This document shows, in pieces, positions 24,102 to 33,248 of a stretch of 64,000 nucleotides of DNA. Source of the DNA: Citrobacter europaeus (GTDB taxonomy: Bacteria > Pseudomonadota > Gammaproteobacteria > Enterobacterales > Enterobacteriaceae); NCBI GenBank assembly GCA_020099315.1, contig CP083650.1:4774001-4838000 (forward strand). Direction: 5' to 3'. Every line of letters starts with the position of its first letter. The first letter of the stretch is position 1. The notes under the pieces were generated by a model. It made no database searches. It saw only the letters and a program-made list of their open reading frames with translations, and had not been told where the DNA came from. Made by a program: the position numbers and the translations under genes.

Positions 24102-26403
24102 GGGTCAACGTTGGTCCGCTGTATTTTTCGAGCCACGCCAGCGCAGTGTTGCCCGCGCAGCCATTCCCCAGCTTCGAGCTGGGGAGATCTTTGGTCAGCA
24201 CGTTGACGGCGCCATTTTTACAAATACCGTTAGCAGCGAGATCCAAATCAGGCCAGGCGCCTTCATGAATACAGATGACGCCAGGTTTAATACCTGCCGA
24301 CACCACCGCTCCCGCCAGAACTTGTCCTCGCTGATTCCACACCCTGACCGTGTCGCCATCCACAATGCCGCGCGCGTGGGCGTCCTGCGGGTGGATCGTG
24401 ACCGGCTCACGATCCGCTACCGCATACTGTTCGCGCAACGCGCTGTAGTTAAGCTGGCTGTGCAAACGGTGAGACGGATGAGCGGAAAGCAACTGTAACT
24501 GCTCCGGCTCTGCGTTACCGAACCACTCATCAGGCTCCAGCCACATCGGGTGTCCCGCACAGTCTGCGTAGTCGTAACCGGCAATCCTCTCACAGTAGAT
24601 TTCAATTTTTCCGCTGTCCGTTTTCAGCGGATGCGCCTGCGGGTCGCGGCGAAAATCCGCGAAACGGATAAACTGCGCGCTGGCGGCGTTTTCTGGCATT
24701 TCGATCAGGGCGTTGCGCTGCCAAAACTCGGCGAAAGGCGGCAATGTCACCTGCTGACTGGCCCCGCGTTGCCCGGCAATATTGTAAAAGGTCTCCAGCC
24801 ACGCCAGTTCGCTTTTACCTTCGGTAAATCGGTCATATCCGCCTTTTTCCCAGCGTTCACTCAGCTCGGCAAAGACATCATAATCATTTCTCGCTTCGTC
24901 CTGCGGCGGTACGACCTGCTTCATCGGCACCAGATGCTGGTTGCTGTAATCGCCGGTCATGGTCAAATCATTACGCTCAAACGACGTTGTCGCCGGCAGC
25001 ACGATATCGGCATGCTTCGCTGCGGCAGTCCAGAAACATTCCGAGATAACCACCAGCTCCGGTTTCTGCCAGGCGCGAATTAAACGGTTGGTGTCCTGGT
25101 GATGAGTGAAGTTAGCACCGCCCGCCCACCACAGCATGCGGATGTCCGGGAAATGACGGTCCATGCCGTTGTGCTGGTAAAAACCGCCGGGGTTCTCCAG
25201 CGCGTCAACAATTCGCGCTACCGGGATTTTATCCACCGCGTCGGTGCCGCCTTTAACGCTGCCCTGCATTGAGGCCAGCACCGCAGAGCGGCGCGTTGGA
25301 TTCCCACCGTTAGCAAAATGATACGACAGCCCAAAGCCACCGCCTGGCGTGCCGATTTGTCCGAGCATGGCGGCCAGGGTGACGATCATCCAGTGCTTCT
25401 GCTCACCATACTGCTGGCGCTGCATCCCCCATCCCGCCATCAGCATGGTGGTGTTTTGGTGAAATATCGCCGCCAGCTCACGTATTTTCGCTGCCGGAAT
25501 GCCACAAATGTCGGCTGCCCACTCCGCCGTTTTTGCAACATCGTCAGATTTACCCAGCAGATAGTCGGCAAAACGGGCATAACCGGTCGTGCACCGGGCG
25601 AGAAAGTCCTCGTCGTGCCAGCCGTTTTCCACCAGCGTATGCGCGATACCCAGCATCAACGCCACGTCAGTCCCCATATGCGGGGCGATCCATTCCATCT
25701 TATCGCCAAAGAAATCGACGCTTTCCGATCGCATCGGATCGATACAGATCAATCGTTTCCCGCTGTCGCGTAAAGCCGCAAAGTAAGCGATCCCCTGTTC
25801 GTCAGAAGCGTTCCAGGCAATCTTCAGGGTATTCAGCGGATTGGCGCTCCATAACACCACCACCTCGCTGTGCTCCAGCACCACCGGCCAGCTGGTTTGC
25901 TGCTGGTAAACTTCGTTGCCGCCCACCACGTACGGCATGATGGCCTGCGCAGCCCCCGTCGAGTAATCCCCCAGATGCCCGGTATAACCGCCCGCCAGCG
26001 CCATATAACGCTGTAACAGCGTCGCGGCTTTGTGTAACACGCCGTTGGAACGCCAGCCGTAGGAACCAGCAAAAATCGAGGCCGGGCCGTAGCTGTCACG
26101 GATGCGTTTATGCTGCGTATGGATAAGATTTAGCGCGTCATCCCAACTGACGCGAACAAATTCATCCTGCCCGCGCACCCCCTGTGGGTTATCCGGCGAG
26201 GCGAGAAAGCCTTTACGCACCATCGGAAAACGTACCCGCGTTTTACTGTGAACCTGGTCGCGCACCACGGTTTGCAAAGAGTTGGGATGGGTGCCAGGCA
26301 GCGCGCCACGCGAGGAGAAAACCGTCTCCCCATCGGTTTCGACAAGGACTGGTCCCCAGTGAGCGGCGGTTAATACCGAGTAATGTGCGGGTGAATTAGC
26401 CAA
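24070..26403 (-). CDS. bisC: BisC, biotin sulfoxide reductase
   Basis: A 777-residue molybdopterin (bis-MGD) enzyme that reduces biotin sulfoxide, and in E. coli also methionine sulfoxide, in the cytoplasm. There is no twin-arginine signal, unlike TorA/DmsA. The family serine ligand region SYGWRSNGVLHK, NPLNTLKIAWNASDEQG and the C-terminal domain (REPVTIHPQDAHARGI, GVICIHEGAWPDLD) are intact. It is convergent with yiaC, with a 32-base coding overlap. Confidence 0.96.
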   Translation of the reverse strand: MANSPAHYSVLTAAHWGPVLVETDGETVFSSRGALPGTHPNSLQTVVRDQVHSKTRVRFPMVRKGFLASPDNPQGVRGQDEFVRVSWDDALNLIHTQHKRIRDSYGPASIFAGSYGWRSNGVLHKAATLLQRYMALAGGYTGHLGDYSTGAAQAIMPYVVGGNEVYQQQTSWPVVLEHSEVVVLWSANPLNTLKIAWNASDEQGIAYFAALRDSGKRLICIDPMRSESVDFFGDKMEWIAPHMGTDVALMLGIAHTLVENGWHDEDFLARCTTGYARFADYLLGKSDDVAKTAEWAADICGIPAAKIRELAAIFHQNTTMLMAGWGMQRQQYGEQKHWMIVTLAAMLGQIGTPGGGFGLSYHFANGGNPTRRSAVLASMQGSVKGGTDAVDKIPVARIVDALENPGGFYQHNGMDRHFPDIRMLWWAGGANFTHHQDTNRLIRAWQKPELVVISECFWTAAAKHADIVLPATTSFERNDLTMTGDYSNQHLVPMKQVVPPQDEARNDYDVFAELSERWEKGGYDRFTEGKSELAWLETFYNIAGQRGASQQVTLPPFAEFWQRNALIEMPENAASAQFIRFADFRRDPQAHPLKTDSGKIEIYCERIAGYDYADCAGHPMWLEPDEWFGNAEPEQLQLLSAHPSHRLHSQLNYSALREQYAVADREPVTIHPQDAHARGIVDGDTVRVWNQRGQVLAGAVVSAGIKPGVICIHEGAWPDLDLAANGICKNGAVNVLTKDLPSSKLGNGCAGNTALAWLEKYSGPTLTLTAFDPPASP

Positions 26404-26562
26404 GATGGTGCTCCTGAATGCGATGTGACGGCTTATTTATTATGCCGTTCAATGTTACTTACAAATTTCAGAGTCTTCCCTGGAATTTTCTTCATGTTCA
26501 CACGTCATAATCAACCGCCACGGTCGCTGTGGCAAAGAAGAAAAAGTCATTAAGGAATTAAG

Positions 26563-27225
26563 ATGAAGAAACGTGTTTTTGTTATTGCTGCCATCGTGAG
26601 CGGCGCCCTGGCGGTTTCTGGCTGCACAACAAACCCTTACACCGGCGAACGCGAAGCGGGTAAATCCGGCATTGGCGCGGGTATTGGCTCTCTGGTCGGC
26701 GCGGGCATTGGCGCACTCTCTTCTTCGAAGAAAGATCGCGGCAAAGGCGCACTGATTGGCGCAGCGGCTGGCGCGGCCGTTGGCGGCGGTGTCGGCTATT
26801 ACATGGACGTGCAGGAAGCAAAACTGCGCGAAAAAATGCAGGGAACCGGCGTCAGCGTGACGCGTAGTGGCGATAACATCATTCTGAATATGCCAAATAA
26901 CGTCACCTTCGACAGCAGCAGCGCCAACCTGAAACCTGCTGGTGCCAACACCCTGACCGGCGTAGCAATGGTACTGAAAGAGTACAATAAAACCGCCGTC
27001 AACGTGCTGGGCTTCACCGACAGCACCGGCAGCCAGGATCTGAATATGCGTCTGTCGCAGCAGCGCGCGGACTCCGTCGCCAGCGCCTTAATCACTCAAG
27101 GGGTCGCGGCTAACCGTATCCGCACTCAGGGTATGGGCCCGGCAAATCCGATCGCCAGCAACAGCACGGCAGAAGGTAAAGCGCAGAATCGTCGCGTAGA
27201 AATCACCTTAAGCCCACTTCAGTAA
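26563..27225 (+). CDS. yiaD: YiaD, OmpA-family lipoprotein
   Basis: This 220-residue lipoprotein has a lipobox LAVSGC at its N-terminus. Residues about 30-85 form a glycine zipper (IGAGIGSLVGAGIGAL, IGAAAGAAVGGGVGYY). The C-terminal OmpA-like peptidoglycan-binding domain has NVLGFTDSTGSQDLNMRLS and NRRVEITLSP. It is probably anchored in the outer membrane. In E. coli overexpressed yiaD suppresses a bamB defect. The ribosome site AAGGAATTAAG precedes the ATG. Confidence 0.95.
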   Translation: MKKRVFVIAAIVSGALAVSGCTTNPYTGEREAGKSGIGAGIGSLVGAGIGALSSSKKDRGKGALIGAAAGAAVGGGVGYYMDVQEAKLREKMQGTGVSVTRSGDNIILNMPNNVTFDSSSANLKPAGANTLTGVAMVLKEYNKTAVNVLGFTDSTGSQDLNMRLSQQRADSVASALITQGVAANRIRTQGMGPANPIASNSTAEGKAQNRRVEITLSPLQ

Positions 27226-27232
27226 CGTTTTG

Positions 27233-27265
27233 TGCCGGATGGAGACAGGTCGAATCCATCCGGCA
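27233..27265. repeat. REP-like hairpin after yiaD
   Basis: TGCCGGATGG and CCATCCGGCA pair perfectly around a 13-base loop. It carries the REP-type GCCGGAT sequence and sits eight bases after yiaD, where it may end or protect the transcript. Confidence 0.7.
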
Positions 27266-27329
27266 TGAAGCACTTGCCATCGTTGATTTTCGCGTTAAGG
27301 TGTTGTCACCAAACTCAGGGAAATCAGCG

Positions 27330-28346
27330 ATGAGCAAATCAACACGAGCAACCATCAGCGATGTGGCGAAAGCCGCAAAAACCGGCAAGACCAGCATTTC
27401 ACGTTATCTCAACGGTGAAAAGCACCTGCTTTCCGACGCGCTGCTGGCCCGCATTGAACAAGCCATTGCCGATCTCGACTACCGCCCCAGCCTGATGGCA
27501 AGAGGCCTGAAACACGGTCGTACCCGCCTGATTGGCCTGATCATCGCCGATATTACAAATCCTTACTCCGTCAACGTGTTAAGCGGTATTGAAGCCGCCT
27601 GTCGCGATAAGGGCTTTACCCCGCTGGTGTGTAACACCAACAACGAAGTGGATCAGGAGCTGCATTATCTCGACCTGCTGCGCAGTTACCAGGTTGAAGG
27701 GATTGTGGTCAACGCCGTCGGGATGCGCGAAGAGGGGCTGAACCGCCTGCAGCAGTCTGCGCTGCCGATGGTGCTGATTGACCGTAAAATTCCCGATTTC
27801 GCCTGCGATATGGTCGGGCTGGATAACACCCAGGCGGCAACGGTTGCCACCGAGCATCTGGTCGAGCAAGGTTTTGAAGCCATCCTGTTCCTCAGCGAAC
27901 CGCTGGGCATGGTGAATACGCGCCGCGAACGTCTGAGCGCTTTTCGCGCCACGCTCGCGCAGTACCCCGGCGTTATCGCGCAAAATGCCGAAGTCCCGCT
28001 AACGGACAATACGCAACTGGATGACACGCTGCGCCATTTCCACCAGCAGCATCGGGGCATGCGTAAAGCCGTTATCTCCGCCAATGGCGCCCTCACGCTA
28101 CAGGTTGCCCGCGCCCTGAAGCGCATTGGCCTTAACTGGGGCAGCGATATCGGCCTGCTCGGTTTTGACGAACTGGAATGGGCAGAGCTGGCGGGCGTCG
28201 GTATTACCACATTGAAACAACCCACCTGGCAGATTGGCTACACTGCCGTTGAGCAGGTTGTAAGCCGAATTGATGGCGGCTCTTCTGCCATTCAGGAACA
28301 GGTCTTCTCCGGCGAGCTGATCGTACGCGGCTCTACCGCCCGTTAA
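27330..28346 (+). CDS. LacI-family regulator of the ketogluconate operon (PtxS-like)
   Basis: A 338-residue repressor. Residues 8-55 hold the LacI-type helix-turn-helix (ATISDVAKAAKTGKTSISRYLNG is its start) and hinge. The rest is a periplasmic-binding-protein-like sensor (LIGLIIADITNPY, GLLGFDELEWAEL). The start was placed at 27330 because GGGAA lies seven bases upstream. It stands directly upstream of kguE-, kguK- and kguT-like genes and ghrB. The same set is controlled by PtxS in Pseudomonas, with 2-ketogluconate as inducer. E. coli K-12 lacks this gene at this site. Confidence 0.85.
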   Translation: MSKSTRATISDVAKAAKTGKTSISRYLNGEKHLLSDALLARIEQAIADLDYRPSLMARGLKHGRTRLIGLIIADITNPYSVNVLSGIEAACRDKGFTPLVCNTNNEVDQELHYLDLLRSYQVEGIVVNAVGMREEGLNRLQQSALPMVLIDRKIPDFACDMVGLDNTQAATVATEHLVEQGFEAILFLSEPLGMVNTRRERLSAFRATLAQYPGVIAQNAEVPLTDNTQLDDTLRHFHQQHRGMRKAVISANGALTLQVARALKRIGLNWGSDIGLLGFDELEWAELAGVGITTLKQPTWQIGYTAVEQVVSRIDGGSSAIQEQVFSGELIVRGSTAR

Positions 28347-28394
28347 ATTACCTTCGTGATGGTGATCATAAATTCGACATCCCAGGCTTTTCTT

Positions 28395-28408
28395 TGGAAC
28401 CGGTTCCA
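28395..28408. promoter_or_regulatory. LacI/PtxS-type operator
   Basis: TGGAACCGGTTCCA is a perfect 14-base palindrome with the central CG common to LacI-family operators. It closely resembles the Pseudomonas PtxS site TGAAACCGGTTTCA. It lies between the regulator gene and the kguE-like gene, 37 bases before its start codon. Confidence 0.8.
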
Positions 28409-28409
28409 T

Positions 28410-28433
28410 CTAGCGTTATTACAAGAACGCTAG
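28410..28433 (+). promoter_or_regulatory. Hairpin in the kguE leader
   Basis: CTAGCGTT and AACGCTAG form a perfect 8 bp stem around an 8-base loop, starting one base after the operator and ending three bases before the GGAG ribosome site. It could be a 5' stabilising stem or a second protein site. Confidence 0.5.
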
Positions 28434-28445
28434 TCTGGAGTTTCC

Positions 28446-29195
28446 ATGAAAAGAAAAATTATGGTGGTCACCGCCGCTTACGGCCAAGACCAGGTGCGGG
28501 CCGCAGGCGGACAAACGGCATTATTGCCTATCATTGCCGAAGCCGGTGCTGACGGCGTTGAAATCCGCCGCGAGTTATTAACCGATGCCGAGCTGAAAAC
28601 GCTCCCTACGATGGCTTCTGCTATCGAAATCTTCGGCCTGCTGGCCTGTTACTCAGCGCCTGAGCCATTGTTCCTTGCGAACGGTAACCTCAACCCCCAA
28701 CTTCCCGCGCTACTTGAAGAAGCGCAGGCCCTGCAGGCGCTGTGGTTAAAAGTCTCCCTCGGCCATTTTTCCCATACCGAACAGTTCAACGTTTTACGCG
28801 AATGGCTCGACAACAGCGGAATGGAGCTGGTTGTTGAGAACGATCAAACCGCCTGCGGACGCCTGCAACCGATGCAGCGCTTTAACGAAACCTGTCAGAC
28901 GCAAAACCTGCCGATATCTTTAACCTTCGATATGGGCAACTGGCTGTGGGTGGGCGACTCCCCGGAAGAAGCAGCACAAAACATGGCGTCAACCGTTGGC
29001 TATATCCATGTCAAAGCCGCTGTCACACATCGCGACAGCTACCGCGCCGTACCGCCAGATGCAGCAGACTCGCGCTGGATGGCGCTGCTAAAAACGCTGC
29101 CCAACGACGTCCCGCGCGGCATTGAGTTCCCCCTGGAAGGGCAGGATCTGACGGCGGTTACCCGCCACTACGTCGAGCTATTACGCGAGGAGTAA
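28446..29195 (+). CDS. kguE: KguE-like sugar phosphate isomerase/epimerase
   Basis: A 249-residue TIM-barrel protein of the xylose-isomerase-like superfamily. Family features include GADGVEIRRELL, MELVVENDQT, FDMGNWLWVGD and IHVKAA, which carry the acidic and histidine metal ligands. Pseudomonas KguE occupies the same place in the 2-ketogluconate operon, and its exact reaction is not settled. The next gene starts three bases after its stop, so they are co-translated. Confidence 0.82.
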   Translation: MKRKIMVVTAAYGQDQVRAAGGQTALLPIIAEAGADGVEIRRELLTDAELKTLPTMASAIEIFGLLACYSAPEPLFLANGNLNPQLPALLEEAQALQALWLKVSLGHFSHTEQFNVLREWLDNSGMELVVENDQTACGRLQPMQRFNETCQTQNLPISLTFDMGNWLWVGDSPEEAAQNMASTVGYIHVKAAVTHRDSYRAVPPDAADSRWMALLKTLPNDVPRGIEFPLEGQDLTAVTRHYVELLREE

Positions 29196-29198
29196 CGT

Positions 29199-30137
29199 AT
29201 GAAAAATTCACTGGATGTGGTCACTATTGGTGAAGCGATGGCGATGTTTGTCGCCACGCAAACTGGCGAACTGGCGGATGTGGAGCAGTTTATCAAGCGC
29301 GTTGCAGGCGCGGAGCTTAACGTGGCGACCGGTCTTGCCCGTCTGGGCCTGAAGGTCGGCTGGGTGAGCCGCGTTGGCAACGACAGTTTTGGCCGTTTTA
29401 TCGTTAAGTCGCTGGAAAAAGAAGGGATTAATGCGCAGGGAGTCACCCAGGACGGGCGTTACGCTACCGGCTTTCAGCTTAAATCCAAGGTCGAAAATGG
29501 AACCGATCCCATTGTGGAGTATTTCCGCAAAGGTTCCGCTGCCAGCCGCCTCAGCGTTGAGGATTATCACGAGGCCTATTTCGCCAGCGCGCGCCACCTG
29601 CACCTGAGCGGCGTAGCAGCCGCGCTTTCCTCCAGCTCTTATGAACTACTGGCGCATACCGCCCGCACCATGAAGGCCCAGGGGAAGACCATCTCGTTCG
29701 ACCCGAATTTGCGCCCAGTGCTGTGGAAAAGCGAAGCCGAGATGGTGGAAAAACTGAACCGGCTGGCATTTCAGGCTGACTGGGTTCTACCCGGGTTAAA
29801 AGAGGGCATGATTTTAACCGGCCAGCAGACGCCCGAAGCCATCGCCGACTTTTATCTGCGCCATGGCGTGAAGGCCGTGATCGTTAAAACCGGGGCTGAT
29901 GGCGCCTGGTACAAAACTGCCAGCGGTGAACAAGGCTGCGTTGCGCCGGTAAAAGTCGACAACGTGGTCGATACAGTCGGCGCAGGCGATGGCTTTGCCG
30001 TGGGCGTTATCAGCGCCCTGCTCGAAGGCCGCTCGCTACATCAGGCAGTGACCCGCGGCAATAAAATTGGCGCACTGGCCATTCAGGTTCAGGGCGACAG
30101 CGAAGGATTACCCACACGTGAACAATTAGGGGAATAA
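29199..30137 (+). CDS. kguK: KguK-like 2-ketogluconate kinase (PfkB family)
   Basis: A 312-residue PfkB/ribokinase-family kinase. It has the N-terminal glycine motif (RVAGAELNVATGLARLG) and the C-terminal catalytic motif DTVGAGDGFAVGV with the base Asp. In this operon it would phosphorylate imported 2-ketogluconate to 2-keto-6-phosphogluconate. The sequence alone also fits a 2-keto-3-deoxygluconate kinase. The neighbours favour the ketogluconate role. Confidence 0.82.
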   Translation: MKNSLDVVTIGEAMAMFVATQTGELADVEQFIKRVAGAELNVATGLARLGLKVGWVSRVGNDSFGRFIVKSLEKEGINAQGVTQDGRYATGFQLKSKVENGTDPIVEYFRKGSAASRLSVEDYHEAYFASARHLHLSGVAAALSSSSYELLAHTARTMKAQGKTISFDPNLRPVLWKSEAEMVEKLNRLAFQADWVLPGLKEGMILTGQQTPEAIADFYLRHGVKAVIVKTGADGAWYKTASGEQGCVAPVKVDNVVDTVGAGDGFAVGVISALLEGRSLHQAVTRGNKIGALAIQVQGDSEGLPTREQLGE

Positions 30138-30201
30138 ATTCCCGGCCAACTCTGTACCCTACATACAGAGGCGGCGTAACAGCATAACCAGAGGGCAGTC
30201 T

Positions 30202-31482
30202 ATGAATAGCTCAACTAATGCAGCAAAACGCTGGTGGTACATCATGCCAATCGTGTTTATCACGTATAGCCTGGCGTACCTTGACCGCGCGAACTTCAGC
30301 TTCGCCTCCGCCGCAGGTATCAACGAGGACCTCGGCATTACCAAAGGGATCTCTTCCCTGCTGGGCGCGCTGTTTTTCCTTGGTTATTTCTTCTTTCAGA
30401 TCCCGGGCGCAATTTATGCCGAACGCCGCAGCGTACGAAAACTGATTTTTGTCTGTCTGATCCTCTGGGGTGCCTGCGCGTCGTTAACCGGGATGGTCAG
30501 CAATATTCCAATGCTTGCCGCCATTCGCTTTATTCTTGGCGTCGTTGAAGCCGCCGTGATGCCGGCAATGCTGATTTATATCAGCAACTGGTTTACAAAA
30601 TCCGAGCGCTCGCGCGCTAACACCTTCCTGATCCTCGGTAATCCGGTCACCGTCCTGTGGATGTCCGTGGTTTCCGGTTACCTGATTCAGGCGCTGGGCT
30701 GGCGGGAAATGTTTATCATCGAGGGCTTCCCGGCCATCATCTGGGCATTCTGCTGGTGGGTGCTGGTAAAAGACAAACCGTCTCAGGTCGGCTGGTTGTC
30801 AGAATCTGAAAAAGCCGCGCTTCAGGCGCAGCTGGAAAAAGAACAGCAAGGCATCAAAGCCGTACGTAACTACAGCGAGGCTTTCCGCTCACGTAACGTG
30901 ATCCTGCTGTGCATGCAGTATTTCGCCTGGAGTATTGGCGTCTATGGTTTTGTCCTGTGGCTGCCGTCGATTATCCGCAACGGCGGTGCAAATCTGGGGA
31001 TGGTAGAGGTTGGCTGGCTGTCATCCGTACCGTATCTGGCGGCGACGGCGGCGATGATCCTCGTCTCCTGGGCCTCCGATAAGCTGCAAAATCGTAAACT
31101 GTTTGTCTGGCCGCTGTTACTCATTGCCGCTTTCGCTTTTATCGGCTCATGGGCCGTGGGCGCAGACCACTTCTGGATTTCTTACACGCTGTTGGTTATT
31201 GCGGGTGCGGCAATGTATGCCCCTTATGGCCCCTTCTTCGCCATCATTCCGGAAATGCTGCCGCGCAACGTCGCCGGCGGGGCAATGGCGCTGATAAACA
31301 GCATGGGCGCGCTAGGCTCATTCTTTGGTTCATGGTTTGTCGGCTACCTAAATGGCGCAACCGGCAGCCCGTCCGCCTCGTACATTTTTATGGGGGTAGC
31401 GCTTTTTGTCTCAGTATGGCTAACTTTGATCGTTAAGCCTGCTAATAATCAACAGCTACCTATTGGCGCACGCCACGCTTAA
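30202..31482 (+). CDS. kguT: KguT-like MFS transporter for 2-ketogluconate
   Basis: A 426-residue member of the anion:cation symporter (ACS) family, related to hexuronate and galactonate carriers. It has 12 predicted transmembrane segments, SLAYLDRANFSFA in the first helix, which is diagnostic for ACS, and GALFFLGYFFFQIPG in the second. It lies between the kinase and ghrB, so the likely cargo is 2-ketogluconate or a related keto-acid sugar. Confidence 0.83.
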   Translation: MNSSTNAAKRWWYIMPIVFITYSLAYLDRANFSFASAAGINEDLGITKGISSLLGALFFLGYFFFQIPGAIYAERRSVRKLIFVCLILWGACASLTGMVSNIPMLAAIRFILGVVEAAVMPAMLIYISNWFTKSERSRANTFLILGNPVTVLWMSVVSGYLIQALGWREMFIIEGFPAIIWAFCWWVLVKDKPSQVGWLSESEKAALQAQLEKEQQGIKAVRNYSEAFRSRNVILLCMQYFAWSIGVYGFVLWLPSIIRNGGANLGMVEVGWLSSVPYLAATAAMILVSWASDKLQNRKLFVWPLLLIAAFAFIGSWAVGADHFWISYTLLVIAGAAMYAPYGPFFAIIPEMLPRNVAGGAMALINSMGALGSFFGSWFVGYLNGATGSPSASYIFMGVALFVSVWLTLIVKPANNQQLPIGARHA

Positions 31483-31504
31483 ATTTTAACTTACGGAGAT
31501 TCGC

Positions 31505-32479
31505 ATGAAGCCGTCCATTATTCTCTATAAAGCGTTACCTGACGATTTACTGCATCGCCTGGAAGAGCATTTTACTGTGACTCAGGTGCCTAACCTGCGC
31601 CCGGACACGGTCGCACAGCACGCCGACGCTTTTGCCAATGCAGAAGGTCTCCTAGGCTCCAGTGAAGCCGTCAATACCGCCCTGCTGGAGAAAATGCCCA
31701 GGCTGCGGGCGACATCCACGATTTCCGTAGGCTATGACAACTTCGACGTCGATGCTCTCAACGCGCGTAAGGTGCTGTTGATGCACACGCCAACCGTGCT
31801 GACGGAAACCGTCGCCGATACGGTGATGGCGCTGGTGTTAAGCACCGCTCGCCGCGTGGTAGAAGTCGCTGAACGAGTTAAAGTTGGCGAATGGACCAAA
31901 AGTATCGGGCCGGACTGGTTTGGTACCGATGTACACCACAAAACGCTGGGGATTGTCGGCATGGGCCGTATTGGCCTGGCACTGGCACAACGCGCGCATT
32001 TCGGCTTTAGCATGCCAATTCTCTACAACGCGCGTCGTCATCACCAGGAGGCGGAAGAGCGCTTCAATGCACGTTACTGCGATCTTGATACGCTGTTGCA
32101 GGAGTCTGATTTTGTTTGCCTGATCCTGCCGTTAACCGAAGAAACGCATCATCTTTTCAGCACCGAACAGTTTGCCAAAATGAAGTCTTCCGCCATTTTC
32201 ATTAATGCCGGACGTGGGCCAGTGGTTGATGAAAAAGCGCTGATTGCCGCCCTGCAAAATGGGGAAATTCATGCCGCAGGCCTGGATGTGTTTGAGCAGG
32301 AGCCATTACCGGCGGACTCACCGCTGCTGTCGCTGCCAAACGTGGTTGCCGTGCCGCACATTGGTTCAGCCACGCATGAAACACGCTATAACATGGCGGC
32401 CTGTGCGGTGGATAATTTAATCGATGCGCTGCAAGGACACCTTGAGAAAAACTGCGTGAACCCGCAGGTCGCGTCATAA
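31505..32479 (+). CDS. ghrB: GhrB (YiaE), 2-ketoaldonate/glyoxylate/hydroxypyruvate reductase
   Basis: A 324-residue D-2-hydroxyacid dehydrogenase. It shows the nucleotide motif GMGRIG, the catalytic Arg in NAGRGPVVDE and the catalytic His in VPHIGSATHETR. In E. coli it is a lone gene that reduces glyoxylate, hydroxypyruvate and 2-ketogluconate. Here it is the last gene of a four-gene operon in the position of Pseudomonas kguD, so reduction of 2-keto-6-phosphogluconate to 6-phosphogluconate is its likely local job (inference). Confidence 0.93.
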   Translation: MKPSIILYKALPDDLLHRLEEHFTVTQVPNLRPDTVAQHADAFANAEGLLGSSEAVNTALLEKMPRLRATSTISVGYDNFDVDALNARKVLLMHTPTVLTETVADTVMALVLSTARRVVEVAERVKVGEWTKSIGPDWFGTDVHHKTLGIVGMGRIGLALAQRAHFGFSMPILYNARRHHQEAEERFNARYCDLDTLLQESDFVCLILPLTEETHHLFSTEQFAKMKSSAIFINAGRGPVVDEKALIAALQNGEIHAAGLDVFEQEPLPADSPLLSLPNVVAVPHIGSATHETRYNMAACAVDNLIDALQGHLEKNCVNPQVAS

Positions 32480-32482
32480 ACA

Positions 32483-32517
32483 AAAGGCCGGGTAGCGCTT
32501 ACGCTCACCCGGCCTTT
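32483..32517. terminator. Bidirectional terminator between ghrB and yiaF
   Basis: AAAGGCCGGGT and ACCCGGCCTTT form an 11 bp stem between two convergent genes, with A/T-rich flanks on both sides. Confidence 0.85.
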
Positions 32518-32537
32518 CATGTATTACAGCGTCTTAA

Positions 32538-33248
32538 TTACTGAGCGGCATTCACCGCAGCAGTCCAGGCCTGATTAAATGCCTGATGCTGTGAAGCCAA
32601 CGGGCCAATCAGCGTGTTGTACTGACTTGCCTGCTGTGACGTTGGGAACTGGATACCGTTGGCGACAAAGCTCACCTGTGTATCCTGCTGCGCGACAAAA
32701 TCACCGACCTGCACTAACTGCTGCGTGAAGATTTGCGCGGCAGGAATCAGCGGCTGTAACGCCTCTGAAGGTACAGTGACGACTTTGTTGTAGACCTGGT
32801 CAAAGACCGGCTTCAGATCCTCGCCCTGCTTCAGCGCGCCATGCGCAGCATCCGCCTGCAGTTTCGCATTCTGCAACTGTTGCCCTAACACGCCCAGCGC
32901 ACCATTTGCCTGACGCAACGGTTCACGCTGAGTCACATAATCCTGAGGAACACGAATCGCATTTACGCTATCAACCACCGGACGCAGACCGGAGTCCATC
33001 GCCTGATTAACCTGCTGTGAATAGCCATACAGAATCGCGTAATCGGACACAAACGGGCCAAACTGTTTTTTCTGATCGGCGGTCAGCGTTGGTAAACGCT
33101 CTCCGCTACGCATTGCAGTATTCTGCAGAAAATCGATAAACGCTTTGCGTTGATCGCCTTCTTTATCAAAACACCCACTCAGGCCAACTACCATTAAGAG
33201 CGCCAAAACAGGCGCAAACCAGCGAGAGCAGGACTTACCTGTCGCCAT
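32538..33248 (-). CDS. yiaF: YiaF, DUF3053 lipoprotein
   Basis: A 236-residue protein with the same length and sequence type as E. coli YiaF. It begins with a signal peptide and lipobox-like VVGLSGC, so it is probably a lipoprotein. The mature part is helical and rich in Gln and Ala. Function unknown. The start MATGKSCSRW follows a strong AAAGGAG ribosome site, so an in-frame 20-codon extension was not used. Confidence 0.9.
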   Translation of the reverse strand: MATGKSCSRWFAPVLALLMVVGLSGCFDKEGDQRKAFIDFLQNTAMRSGERLPTLTADQKKQFGPFVSDYAILYGYSQQVNQAMDSGLRPVVDSVNAIRVPQDYVTQREPLRQANGALGVLGQQLQNAKLQADAAHGALKQGEDLKPVFDQVYNKVVTVPSEALQPLIPAAQIFTQQLVQVGDFVAQQDTQVSFVANGIQFPTSQQASQYNTLIGPLASQHQAFNQAWTAAVNAAQ

